A stretch of 64,000 nt of DNA from Cylindrodendrum hubeiense (taxonomy: Eukaryota; Ascomycota; Sordariomycetes; Hypocreales; Nectriaceae): positions 1 through 64,000 of the forward strand of contig JAANBB010000159.1 in the NCBI GenBank assembly GCA_014621425.1, given 5' to 3'. The notes below the pieces were generated by a model. That model saw only the letters and a list, made by a program, of their open reading frames with translations. It made no database searches and was not told the origin of the DNA. Every line of letters begins with the position of its first letter. Position 1 is the first letter of the stretch. A program made the position numbers and the translations under genes. Shown here one piece after another: positions 1 to 12,418 of the stretch.

Positions 1-3000
1 AGGGAACAAGGGAGGATGGCCGGATGGCAGGATGGCAGGATGAATAATGAAAGGATTCAAGTTTTGATTTCACCTACCGTTACTGATAGATAGAGTGTAG
101 ACTGTTGTTGGTGTTGGTCGAAGGCGACGCGAGAGCAAGAAAAATCTCTGTTCTGCTCCTCTGGCTTTCTTCTCTTCTGTCAAGTCTCTCTCTTCTCGTT
201 CTTTCTTTCTTTCTTTCCTTGCAAAAGCAAAAAGATCCGAACCCCAAAATGGGTCAAGTGGGCTGTCGGGAAAAGAAAACTGGTGCCGTGATGGAGTTGG
301 CCCTGAAGCTAACGCGGAGCGGGCGGAGCGAGCGGAGCGAATGCGTGTGAAAGCGAGCGGATGCCACGAGGGAGCGCGCGCGATGGGATGTGATGCGGCC
401 GAGCTCTGCAGTGCAGCGCGATGCTGAGCAGCCGTGTTAATGTGAGTCCTTGGCTCGGGTCGCAATTGCTGAAACCCAATCAGGTAATGAGTGGAAGCCC
501 GCAGTGGCAGGGCAGCGAGTGACGACGGTCCCTGGATGTCTCTGAAAAGGAATAAAAGAGGACCCGCGTGGCGACGAGAATTTGCGAGGCGCTCCTGCGT
601 GGGATGACGCTGTCAAGTCCCTTCTGAACCCTGGGGGAGCTTTGTGAGACGGGTGTGTCTGGCGAGGATGGGGTCGCCCTTCCTTGTGCGTTCGTCGAGG
701 GGGCGTCGATCGACCCTGGAATTGGTGACTGATTAATTGTTCGAGGAAACTCTCGATGTAAGGGAATAATTAGGGCGTGGCCGTCAAGGGCGTCAGAGTG
801 GCAGTGGCCGCGAGGGATTCAATATGGGCGAAGGAGCGGGAGTGCGTGGGGCGCTGCAGTTTCCTTGTCTTCTTGTTCCGTTCCGTTTCGGTTCCTTTTT
901 CTTTTTCGTAGCTTTTCGTCTCGTGTGAAATCGTCTTGTTCGTCCCTGTGGCGTTTCTCCTGCTTTTCTTCTCGGGTCTCGAGTCGGGCGCGGGTCGTGA
1001 TACGTACGTCTCGGCAGAATGCAGCAGGATGGGTAGCGAGCGACACGACAGTGAAGGCAAAGGCAGGGTTTGAGAGGATCACGTCCGTCGATTCTCAATG
1101 CACCCACAGAAGCAGCAGCGACAACAGTAAAGAGAGAGAGGGAAAGGAGGATGAAAAGAGACACGGGATAGACACGAGAAGGGGAAAAGCCACGAGCAAA
1201 GCAAGGAGCGAGGGCCCGAGAGCATCCAGTATCCCGTCCATCCCCATCCACATTCATGAATACCCCCTCCACGGAGGTTTATCCCTACGTATCCCTATCC
1301 CATCCCATCCATATCCCTACATATCCCCATCCACTGCTCTGCCACATGGCTGCCGCTGGTCGGCGTACTACGACTACGTAAGTGGTAGCGCAGCTAGCTG
1401 ATGGACCCCTAGACGCACTCAGACCGCAGACTGGGCAGGATCCAGGCACCAAAACCTCTGGATGGATACTCTCCGTCCATGGGTTATTCGCTGGCACGCA
1501 TATCACGATGATGACCGAATCGACGCACAGGGTTCCCGGCATGCATCACAGTCCGTTAGGCAGGCGTCCAGCGTGAATTGGCTACCATCATCAAGAGGGT
1601 TTCTCATCCGCGCAATCCGGTCCTCTCCCAACACTGCAACCCTCTAGCCCCAACCCCAGTGATTAAAGGGTCGTATTCAGAGATCAGCCTGCTCATGCTC
1701 AAGCTTTCCAAGGAAATATCCCACCACCAGATGTAACCCTGCAGCACGTCCAAGCTTCCTAACCATGTACTCGGGCTGCCAGTTCCTCGTGTAAAGTACT
1801 GCTTGGCATGTTGTGCTATGCCGTGCTCCGTGGTGCTACCTTTTCCTTATGCCCCACGACGTGCAGCAACTTCGTAAGGACCTTGCATCGGGTGGCCAAA
1901 ACCCACTCTTTTCGTACGCAGTGAGGAGATAGCTCCTGACATCGAACAAGGGCGACGACATGAGTGGATGGTCAGATGGATCTCTCAGTATAGCGTGGGC
2001 CGCCCCCGGGAGCGAGCTTCCGGGAAGACTGCAGTCGGCGCCCTGCACCAGCCTGCGCCTCAATGGGACGCGTATGACAATTGGATAGTGAACGCGGGAG
2101 GCCACTACGGAGTACCTCGAAAAGCAAAAGCGAGGGAGATGGGGTCAGCCGGGATTTGGTCAGGTACCGAGCGGCCGGTGGGCTGAAGCGCCGCCTGTCC
2201 AGTCCCGTTGAAGCCATCCTCAGCAATGCCATCCAACACGAGCCGGCGCGTGCCTTGGTGTTGAGACACAGGGGAGGAGCGCGGGAAGCCCGGAGGCCGG
2301 GGCCGGGGAGAAAGTGGACAGGCTTGGTTCACCACCATCTAGCATGTGAGGGTTGTGACGGTCCATTGTACATTGCGTGCATGTATGTAAGCAGCTTCTG
2401 GTTGTCTTGTGCCACATTTGGTCTCAACTTGGGTGGCAGGTTGTCTCAATTGACATTCCTCGACCAGGCGGGCGGTTTCTGTGTCATGGCGCGCCTAATG
2501 CCTAACGGGAGATGGAAATGTGCCATCATCTCAGTCCGGTTCCTCTCAGCCTCTGCCTAGAATCCCCTATTTCCGCCAAGATGCTATATTCGGATCACCT
2601 CTCCACCCCATCTACTTGGTACATGCATTCCTGCCCGTCCGCACCTCGGGTGAGGCGGAAAGTCTGGGGATGGAAGCAACCCACAAACTACTGGTCCCTA
2701 GAGTCACGCAAGGCGCTCTGCATAGCATCTCGCGGCTTGTGGTCCATCTCTCGGGCCTTGCTCTCGAGCTTGCCTCCAGCCACCACGCGGCGCGCCCCGT
2801 GCAACGTACGGATATACCAGAGGCCGTGTCATCGTCTCCCATTGTCCAGGTCTCCGGGTACGTGTCCTAGTGCGCGTCGACACTCGCGGCTCACTCCACC
2901 GCTCGTCATTGTCGGCGAAAAGTGGTTCTCCCGTTGTTTCTTGCTTGCTCTCCACCTCGCCGGTCCAAAGCCAGCATGTACACAGTACCGGTGCCAGTGG

Positions 3001-5100
3001 CCCGCGCGCTCTGGGCTCCATTGTACGTACAATACATAGCAGTAGACCGCCATGGATGATGGATGAGGATCCATCCTGACCCAGGATTCGAAGCTTCGAA
3101 TGCAGAATGGAGCCATTGCGCTCGTTCTCGTCAACCTGGTCGATGTTGGTCTCCACCCAATGCGCCTCCGAGTCCACTCACCATCCCCTTGGACATTAAA
3201 GTTATGCACTTGGCTTCTTCCCACTTAAAACTCTTAGCCTTATTGTCCGGCCGGTGACATGTTGGTGCAGCCAACGGGCGGCCAACCAAACGGCCAACTC
3301 AACGGGGCGGGCTTGCAACGCGCTGCTACCGTCCCGCAGCCACGGGCCGCCACCACCTTGGAAAAACAAATCGTCGTCGGTCATGGACGAATGTGCTGAT
3401 CATGACTTGCAACCCCTTTCCCGCCGCCGCCAGTTGTGTCTTGCCAGCAACGGGGGTTCAGTTGGTTGAGGCCTATTTTCTATTTCCATCTGCGTTGAAC
3501 AATGCGCCCGCATGTGCAGGTTCAGCACAGGTTCAGCGCAGGTTCAGGTTGCGACTGCAACTGCGACTGTGATTGATTGCGACCGTCAGTCCTCATCTTG
3601 CAGACTTGCAGACTTGCAGACTTGCAGGCTCGCACACACCCCAGCTTCTTCACGCTCGCCCTCAATCTCGTCGCGGCGCGCGCGTGCCTCCACTTGGAGT
3701 GGTCTAAATCTGTCTGGCCCCTGGCCCCATGCGCTCCCGGCATCGCCGGCTAGCAATCTCGATTGGCACAGTCCTGTCGATGACGTAACCTAGAGAAATG
3801 TCTTCCTGGCCTGACGGGAAAACGACATGGGACGAGGCTCGGAGAGTCCTCGCAGGGGCCAACGAGGCTCGTGATGAGCCACCATTTCGTCCAGCGTTCA
3901 CTGTGGTCCCTGCTCTCCCTACTGCGTACATGCACCATTTCATGTACGGATGGCTGCAGCCAAAAGGGGCCTTGGCTCCAGGATCCCGGGGTTTACCGTT
4001 CTAAGCTTCCTTGGCTCTCTGCGTGCCGCTTGATTCGTCAGCCCGCTTGGCCTCGCGCCGCTCTGCACCTTTGGCAGTCTGGGCTTCAATCGACCAGCAA
4101 TACCAGCTGAACCCTGTGCGCTAGAAGCTCGCCTCGAAGCTGCAGCGGCTGTCAGCTCGCGCACAACGTCGCGCACACACACAACGTCCGGAGACATCGG
4201 ATGAAACTAGCAATGGCCGAGTCGGTGCTGCTGAGTCTACCGCTTCCGTCGTCCGAGTGTGTGCTGGCACCTGGCTGCTGGCCTGCTGCAGCCTCCAGGT
4301 TCTTCCTTGGCCAGACCTGCATCCGCATCCAAGGAAATGAAAGCACCCTGGTCGTCCAGTCGTTCGCTATCGTTCGCAACCATGACCCAGCTCCGCTCTT
4401 CTCTACGTAGTACTTGTGTCCTCCCCCCCGTCTCGGACAAATACTTCATCCAGTGACATTCTCACCTGCGGACGGTTCGGACCCATCCCAGTCCCCGTCT
4501 CCGTGCTCCATCTGCCGCTGGAGTCATCGACCTGCTTCGGGAAATCCTTTGGCTGCTGATCCGAGAGACCCAGACGGATACGCGCATCGCAGATCCTACT
4601 ACAGCAAGGATCCTCGTAAGTTCCAGACTTTGGAGCATCCTCCGCAACGGACTTCCCAAATCGTGGCGGAGGCGGATGCGGAGAGAACCATCTGTCACTG
4701 CGGGTTCTGGAATTTCAACCCCATTGTCAATACTTGTTGCAAACCTGCAGCCCGCTTGTGTATCTGTTCGGGCCGCGGCCAACAGGGCACCCTATACCCT
4801 GCGCTTCCGGTGAAGTCTGCTGTACGTGGCAGATACCGCAGGGCGTGGGGGACTTGCACACCATCTTTCGCGGACCTTGCTCGTGGCTGACTTCATCTCC
4901 GACCATGCGCTGCCCTCATTGGAGCCTGAGAGCCTCTATCTCTGTGCCTCTGTCTCTGTGCCTCTGTTCTGCGCCTCTGTTGCACCTTTGCCCCAGATTC
5001 TATCCATCACCTCTCCGTGCCCCTATCTCCATGTCCTCATTCAAGGCTACAAGGCTGAATGAACCAACTGACACTCCATCTCCCCTGACCAGTCAATAAA
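1..5100. other. Gene-poor GC-richer region, no supported gene
   Basis: I find no recognisable protein family and no convincing exon chain here on either strand. Open frames of up to about 180 codons occur, but overlapping frames are open on both strands and the translations look random (rich in Arg, Ser and Pro), as expected in GC-rich noncoding DNA. CT-rich tracts near 150-230 and 860-980 resemble fungal promoter or leader sequence, but no coding start follows them. A short tandem repeat at 3597-3628 is listed separately. Confidence 0.5.
3597..3628. repeat. 8-bp microsatellite, four copies
   Basis: The unit CTTGCAGA is repeated about four times head to tail. Just upstream (about 3519-3550) a GGTTCAG-containing unit recurs three times. 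Both lie in noncoding DNA. Confidence 0.8.
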
Positions 5101-8100
5101 CCCCTGGTCGATGTTACACTCTTATAACCTGGCCGCCAGTCGCCTCCCAGTACGCCGTAGCGAAGACTAAAATTGCCCAGTGCTAAATTTGACATCAGAA
5201 TATGATCGACACAAACTATTGGCGGGGCTGCCATGGTTTTTAAATACTGTTGTCACCTTGGCAGTACCGGGATCCTCTCACCCGTCGGGTGATGCAATAT
5301 ATCCCGGCTCGAATATCATGATCATCACCATTGCCGACATGTGAATAAATGTGATGAGATATGCGATGATCGGCCACTAATGAGAGATTTCCCTCGACCC
5401 TCTCGGCATTGTTACTACTGGCTCTGTAGTGCGAAAGTCATCAATCATGTTGCGCATCTCTATTACTGGAAGTTAGGATCGTGGTACAGGGTAGGCATAC
5501 AAATTGGGCATTTATTCCCGTCGCGTTATCCTTGGTCGAGAACCGCGTCTCATGTAGCTCTTCCCGGAGGGTTGTTGTTGTGATAAGCTATGCATAGCGG
5601 CTTGTTGGATGAACGGGTGTGCTATCGGGGGTATTCCCGTTTGTCGTGGTCGCTTATCATGTACCGTTGAGGTTCGACATTATAGCGTTCGATGTTTTCG
5701 CTGCCCACCATGTACATTCACGCGGTGAATATGTCAACAATCAAGATGTGGAAAATGTGATCAAAACTGGATCAGAACTGTGAACCCGTTGAGCGACATT
5801 GCTATTATCGGTATAACGTAATGTCTCTCTCACATTCAGTGGAAAGAGAGATTTATCTGAGATGGATACTATGTAGTTGACAGCCTCCTACTAAGCCTTC
5901 AATAATGGCAACATCATACCCGACGCCCCAGCTATCCTTGTTTTGTCACATTTTTGGTGTACCCTTTGACCTTCCACCGCTATACGAAGCTGAACCTGCC
6001 AAGCCGTCACCGCCCCTGCAGATCCGCGTAACTACACCGACGCCTCTCATGCATTGGAAACAACCCTTGCCCACGAGAAGCACCTTAAGCTCGTCACACT
6101 CGATAAAAGAGGACCCCTGGGCTTGGCCACATCACCCGAGAAGCGCTACGCGCATACCTGGATTCCACCGGATGCCTGGTTCTAGCCTCAAATACTCAAG
6201 CGGCTGCCACGCAACCAGTAATGACCAGCGCCCCGGTCGACGTGGCTGGATTGAAGGCGAAAGAAATCGAATTGGTATCACAAGGGGGATCATGCCATGC
6301 CGGCTCACAGGAACCTTGGTCTGGGGGCGGTAAGAAAGTCTAGACCGAGTCTCGGTGTGGAGCTGTGCCCGCGGAGAGACGAGCACGCAAAAGTGCACAC
6401 GAAGAGACGGATATCTATTCGGCGAGAACGATTTTGTTTTTTGTTTCAAGAGTTCGGATTGCGGTGGCTGTGTGATGGGTGTTGCTTTTGGGGGTTTCGG
6501 AATTGGTCGGTCGGCGAGGTGAACGCCCGATGGCGTTCGCCACGGCGGCTTCAGAATGGCATTGGGCTACGAGCCGCCTGTTGTGTCTCGGGCAAATGCG
6601 CTGGTGACATCGGAAATGAAGCAAATATGAAAAGAACCAGAATTGTCTCCGAGTTCTGGACCGAATTTTATGGTCAGCGCTGGCCTTTATCATCAACCTC
6701 CTGTGCATATGAAGGACAACATTGATGAAAAATAGAGCGAATGACAAGAGAGTTGTAGTGAATATTCAGGAGTAAAACTGATGTCTATATGGGCGAGTTG
6801 TCTAGAGATGGGTTAGCCTCCTTCAATGTCATAAATATAACTTCCCCCAGTACCCTCAGACAGATCAGAGCAAGACAGTGGCAGTAAGAGAGAAAAATCG
6901 CACACAGTTAGGTGCTATACACAGTATCAGAACTTCGAGCACTTAACGTCAATGAGGTTTATGAACATTGAATGAAGCGAGCTATAGTCGATGAGTAGGT
7001 TCGAGGCAAATACTAAATGCACGTCAACCCTATTAACCCATGCTACATTACGTCCTAGGGTCAGGTATAGCATCCAGTCATATACCTCTGCCATGTGAAC
7101 TATGCTGTGTTGATTTAATCTATCCTATGATGTTGAAATGACAATACCATGTACAGAAGTTGATGAGTTATCGGCTGTCCATGCTAAGTCTCCTCAAGTT
7201 GTGGCTGCCTTGAAGGTATGAGTGGAAGTTCAACCATGGAAAAGAAAGGCACATGTAACCACCAGCATGACGTCGAAGTCAGAAGCTTGAGCAGCTGTCG
7301 TTCTTGCTAGAACCTTATGTAATTGCCCAGTCTTTTTAGGAGGTTGTCACCAGCTAGGAAGGGTGAGGATCAACCCAAGAACATTTCTTAGAAGAGCTAG
7401 ATGACTAGAAATTTACTCGAAAGACCCATAGATATCTCTCTATCCGAGAAAAACATGTTTGTGGCTTTTTATAGTGATATTTGATTCCATTTGGTGGATC
7501 TGAGGTGCATATTATTGGGCTTGCTTGGTGGTGATTATGGAACAGTCACTCAGATTACGCATTTCATGACCAAGAATTTCATTTGCAGTGGATCCGGGAA
7601 GATGTTTGTCTTTCAAATGCTGGAGGGTAACTGATGTAAGTGTCCGCCGGGCATTATCCTTTGTGGTCATATCAGTTACCAAACTATATCGCAGACAACC
7701 GTATGCATTCAGATGACAATTGAGAAGTATGAAGCGAACTTGGCCCCATTACGTTCCCTTTAATATGTACCGCTAGCAGCATACAATTATGACATCCTGC
7801 GTACTATGACCATTGTCTTCACGTTTTCACCCACGAGTCCACAACATCACTTGACTACGACATAAGACTCGTTATATGCTATTTCTGTAGCAAATATCTG
7901 TACCTAGTGCATCCAGCTGAACTGGACAATCACCTGATTTGTCACCTGTAATTGCTTAGACAACAATGGCATGGATGAATGACTACGGGACCGTAATGTA
8001 TGTGCCTCCTGGCTGCCAGACCCCGTCGATAAGTCCAAGATAACATATTGTGTATATGAGTTTACTTTATAACGTCCAAATGGTCAAGTCTATATACAAA

Positions 8101-8948
8101 AAATATATCCCACACAAAATAGACTGACAGTGAGAATGAACTCTAGTTTGGACCTCCCTAGTCAGTTTATGATTGAAACGGAAGACTTGACGGAGAATTG
8201 GCCTGGAAATGAAGAGCGGGAAGTCGAACCCCGGTACTAGAGGAGTGATGAGACCGAGGATTGAGACCTCACATCTGACGGGCTCGAGTTGGGAATGTCT
8301 AAGATGGAACGAACCGATCATGATGAATTATCTACGGCTCCGACATTGTGAATATGCTCAAAGCAGAGGCTGACCAAGGAATATTGACACCTGGAATTGC
8401 CTAGGCTCAGAACTTGTTTTAGTTGAGTGATTGGCAGTACCGCCTGCTTTTGGTGGACTAGTTAGTGGGTAATGATCGATGACGTCTCATACTTTGGAGA
8501 TAAGGTTAGATCCGATCCGATCTTGATTCTTGAGCAGGCTTGGAATGACTTTGGGAATGTTGAACTAGGAGTCGGAAAATGCGACATTGTGAATGAAATT
8601 GAGAATTAGAGTCGTGTGACGTTGTCTAGAGTAAATAAAAAAAAAAGTATATTGGGGATTGATAATTTGTCTTCCTTTTCGTCTGCAAAGCGCGGGTTGT
8701 GGAAAGCTCGGAACCCGGGTGAAGGCGTTGGTTGGCGTTGGTTGACTCCAGGATGAAACCGCGTCGCAGCTAGCAGCTCCACTTTTGGCCGTCGATTTGC
8801 AGCGTACGATCGTCATCAGCTCCCTGCATACGTAACTGTGACCCTGCTTCTTTGTGTGAAGACTTCTGAGTGCTCTTAAGTTTCTCATCTGCTCAGTGCG
8901 TTGTTTGGAAACCATACCCCAGAAACTACCCCAGAAAATACTCTCGCA
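5101..8948. other. AT-richer intergenic region, probably decayed sequence
   Basis: Base composition becomes more AT-rich than in the neighbouring genes, and from about 6750 to 8060 no open frame of useful length exists on either strand. I recognise no transposase, reverse transcriptase, terminal repeat or RNA gene. The texture fits old, mutated sequence, possibly RIP-affected, but I could not compute a RIP index. The possible gene remnant at 5905-6346 is listed separately. Confidence 0.4.
5905..6346 (+). pseudogene. Possible frameshifted remnant of an unknown gene
   Basis: Three protein-like segments follow one another in three different frames. The first starts with ATG at 5905 (MATSYPTPQLSLF...). 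The second opens just after a TGA near 5998 (QAVTAPADPRNY, then LETTLAHEKHLKLVTLDKRG). The third runs from about 6120 to a stop near 6346 (HITREALRAYLDSTGCLVLA...). No good GT...AG pair joins them, so two frameshifts seem likelier than introns. I do not recognise the family. It may be a decayed lineage-specific gene, or chance open frames. Confidence 0.25.
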
Positions 8949-9863
8949 ATGGTGGATCAGCCCGTCTACACGCTCCACTACTTCCCCTTCTCGCTCTACT
9001 CGCTCATGGTGCGATTCAGTTTCGTGCTTGGAGAGTCGCTCAACCCTAACACGGCACCGAAATTGAAAGTCAGGCTGGTCAACCTGCACCGAGAAGACCA
9101 TCTCTCGGAGACGTATCTGACATTGGTCAATACGAAGGCCCAGGTCCATTTCCCTTCCTGATCCGGTTATCATGCCGAATTAAGGGCTAACTCATCCCTT
9201 CCAGGTCCCTGTATTGACGTCCCCTGCGTTGCAGGCTTCCCTGGAAGACAGCCAATCTATTTCACTATGGCTCTGCAGGAAGCAGCCGGAACTGATACCG
9301 GAAGAGCACGAGGAAGCCATCTCATGCCTCATGGACAAGATCTGCTCCTTCCAAGTTGAACCGCTGGTGGTACCAGCAGAGAATCGGCAGTATGGTCTCC
9401 CCAACGAAGCTGCAGCACTACTCGAGAAAAACGGCCTGTCTCCAAAGTATCGACGGGCGCTCGAAATCAACAGCATCTTGTAAGTAGCCACGCAGACGTT
9501 TCGCGATGCCGCTGACGAGTGATGAGCCACGAATTCATGCACAGCAGTTCCCTTGATCCGGAGAATGTGGCCGAGGCAGAAGAAGGGGCGCTTGAATTCA
9601 TGCACGACCTGGTGGAAGTGCTCAAGGAGCATAACCAGGGAAAGACATGGATATTCGGAGATCAGCCCACCATTCTGGATGCACACGTAACCGCATTGGC
9701 GGTGCGATTGATGGACGTGGATCGAAGTGATTTGTTGCCGGACGAAGTGCAAGTGTATGCACGCTCTGTCACTGCTACGCCGGAGTGGCACAGGGTGACA
9801 AGCGGAAGGCCAACGATATGGGACGATTCGTTAGGGAAGGTTGAGGACTTTACATCGATATGA
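8949..9863 (+). CDS. Glutathione S-transferase-fold protein
   Basis: Three exons (8949-9143, 9205-9479, 9545-9863) encode about 262 aa. The N-terminus (YTLHYFPFSLYSLMVRFSF) resembles the first strand and helix of the thioredoxin-like GST N-domain. The third exon has the alpha-helical C-domain pattern, including GKTWIFGDQPTILDAHV, which matches the conserved GST C-terminal helix with its N-cap and Asp. Such proteins conjugate glutathione to electrophiles or act as non-catalytic relatives; the substrate cannot be told from sequence. No classical catalytic Ser/Tyr/Cys context is obvious, so activity is uncertain. Introns are 61 and 65 bases with good GT...AG ends, and the phase works throughout. 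It stands alone, with about 2.5 kb to the next gene. Confidence 0.8.
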
Positions 9864-12418
9864 GGGTAAGCAACGATAAGTTGCACCTTGCAACCTCTAC
9901 ATGGACCCACGGATTATGGCGAGTTGCCAAGAGAAAGATACAGACGCTGAGTGGAAGTTCGACTGGTGGCAGTTGGATGTCAGGAACCACCATCCCAAGT
10001 GAATACAAAAGAAAGAGAACCAACTGAAGCAACATCCAGACAGGAAGTGGTGGAATATCACAAGCTTGGGTTGTGTACTTGCCGAATAGTGAAGGGAATG
10101 CTTGTGGCTTGAACTGTATGTTGTTGACAATTGAAATCTTCATGTGAAGCCCACGGAGGGTCGAGCGGGATACAACTGTTGTATTGCAACACGAAGTTGA
10201 TACGGAGTAGCTCCAGGGATGAATCCATGTGCATTGGCGGGATGGGAAATTTGCTATCAAGTCATCATCACTAAGCAGTGCTGCGAACTTGGCATCTGAT
10301 GGCACGAGGCAAACGAAGCAAGACGGTTGGATGGCTGCTCTACCGACTGCATAGATGTATACGATGGAATGTGATGAGATCAAAAAGCCCTTGCAGAAAG
10401 ATGAGGCTCCGGTGGATTATCGGCCATGTTACGTACACAACGAATGACATCGATACTTGGCTGGCAAAGGGACCGTCTCACAACAAAAGTTCCCGGGCGT
10501 CGGAGACACACCACGGGCCGTCGGCGAACATCACTGGCTACCAGCCGAAGGAGCGCCACGGGTGAATCATGCTTCTTCGGGGGCGATTCCAGGCGGTGAC
10601 TTGGTGGGCTTCGGCCGAGAGCAGCCCGTGTTTCGTGCGATGGAGTGAGGGATCGGAGAATCGGAGTGGCCGGGCAGCGGCGGTGGAAAACAAAAGTTCG
10701 CCCAGCGACGGATGGGGACAGGGCCTTTTGCTTGAGTCGCGCAGGGACCTACGTACCCAAACGTACCCGAGTGTGGTGTTTTGGGTGCAGGTTGGCGCAG
10801 GCGTCTGGGCATGAGTTCACCTTGAATAATAGAGTGGTAGGAAGTGGAGATTGCAGAAGATGGAAAGATGCAGAGATGGGCAAGATGAGATTGTGCCAAG
10901 CGGCACATGCTGTGGTATACTATGTAGAAGGCTCCGGGTCTAGGAGTCAGTTGGACGCTCGAGGTCTGAGCGGAACTGAATCCTGGGAGGACTACTCTGT
11001 AGAAGCACCTTAAATACGAGACCACGTTTTCTGGAACAACTGCCGAAGAAAGAGGTGGACTTGAGGGGAGCCGTGGTGAGTCTGCATAGTATCACGACAG
11101 TCAATAAGTGCCCTGCCAGTCGTAGAATTTAATTGCTCCCGAAGTCTGGGGACGGATGGCATAATCGGTTAGGGGCCAGAACAAGATACCGCAGGCGTGT
11201 CCCTACAGAGGCGAGTCCGTTCAGGATTGGCACACCCCAGGCCCAAATCAGCACCGGGCTGGAACGCCATCTCGTGGTCCGAGGCTAACCCCAGGTGGTA
11301 TGGAAGATAAGGCGAGGTCTGAAGGGCATCTGGGGCGCAGCTTATTGGCTGTGGGACGGGGGATGGAATGGCGTGCGGCAGCGCGGCGAGCTGACATGGC
11401 AGAACGGGCAATTGACAAAGGGCCAAGACGCTGATGATGGTGATGGGGGAGCATCTGATGAGGGACAGAATCAGGGTTATCGCGACTTGGCGAGCATGCA
11501 GACGAGGCCCCCCCGAAGCCGGCCACGATGCTCGGTGTCTGATTCCTGGCGACGATTTATGCGTGCTGTATGTGACATAGTATGTACGGAGTATGGATCT
11601 GGGAGAGGAGTCGTCGACAAAAGGTCCGAATCTGGGACCCAGTCGCGCAGTCACGCCGCCCGAAAAAGCCAGAGAGCCAGAGAGCAGGAGCCCGTCTCGC
11701 TGACTTCCGAGTTGCTTTTCCAGCGGCCCTTGTCCAGGCGCGCTCCCCGGCACCCGCTATGCCCAACGAGGAAGGTGTCCGTGAACCGATGGTGCCGTTC
11801 CGTGATAGCAGCTCCCTGCACGCTGCTCGCATGCGCTGCGGACTCACCATACACACACACACACACTCTCTCTCTAGAGCCAAAGAGCGTCGCTCCCACA
11901 GACCACACGGCTAATCACTGGACGGAACACGCACTCTCTCTCCCATCGCCCACACACACTCTCGGGCGCCCTTCCAGACGCCTTCGCCCCCGAGACCCCC
12001 GGCAGCCCAGCCCCAGCCCGGTTCCAGCCCAGGCTCGTTCGGGCCTGTCAGGGCGTCCAGGCGTCCGGGGCGTCCTGAGCGTGTCCCACCATGTCTGCGA
12101 CCGTCTAGCGCCCGGTGTCGTCGACACGCCGCAGCGCCCAGCTTACCGGTGCCAATCTCTATCGCCTTGGCGCCTTCGCGGGGGGAACCCTCTTTGCCCG
12201 TGCTCACCCTCTCGTTATACGCTGGGGTCAGCCCGGTCTCGTCTGAGGTGGTGGTTGTATAACCACGCCCGCCTGGCTGCCCGTTTCGCTAGGCCTTCTC
12301 TTTTGCCTCTGCTTCGCCTCTGCTTTCTCCTTGCCATCGCATCGCAACTCCTCCCTCGGCTGCTGCTTCCACCTCGCTCCCAGGCCACGGGCGTTAAAAC
12401 CACGGGCGTCTAACCACC
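9864..12418. other. Intergenic region upstream of the OPT transporter gene
   Basis: No gene is supported here. The last 600 bases are C- and CT-rich, typical of a fungal promoter and leader, and include a CA/CT dinucleotide run. A long open frame crosses 11295-12413, but its translation is low-complexity Arg/Ser/Pro/Leu text with no domain, and the opposite strand is open too. Confidence 0.5.
11851..11875. repeat. (CA)n/(CT)n dinucleotide microsatellite
   Basis: About seven and a half AC units are followed by five CT units, in the promoter or leader region roughly 550 bases before the OPT start codon. Confidence 0.85.

Noticed and set aside
8565..9173. 202-codon open frame antisense to the GST gene
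   Set aside because: Shadow of GST exon 1, whose splice sites and domain match are clear.
11295..12413. 372-codon open frame on plus
   Set aside because: Low-complexity Arg/Ser/Pro/Leu text without domain; several other frames in the same GC-rich promoter are open too, and the real OPT start follows at 12419.
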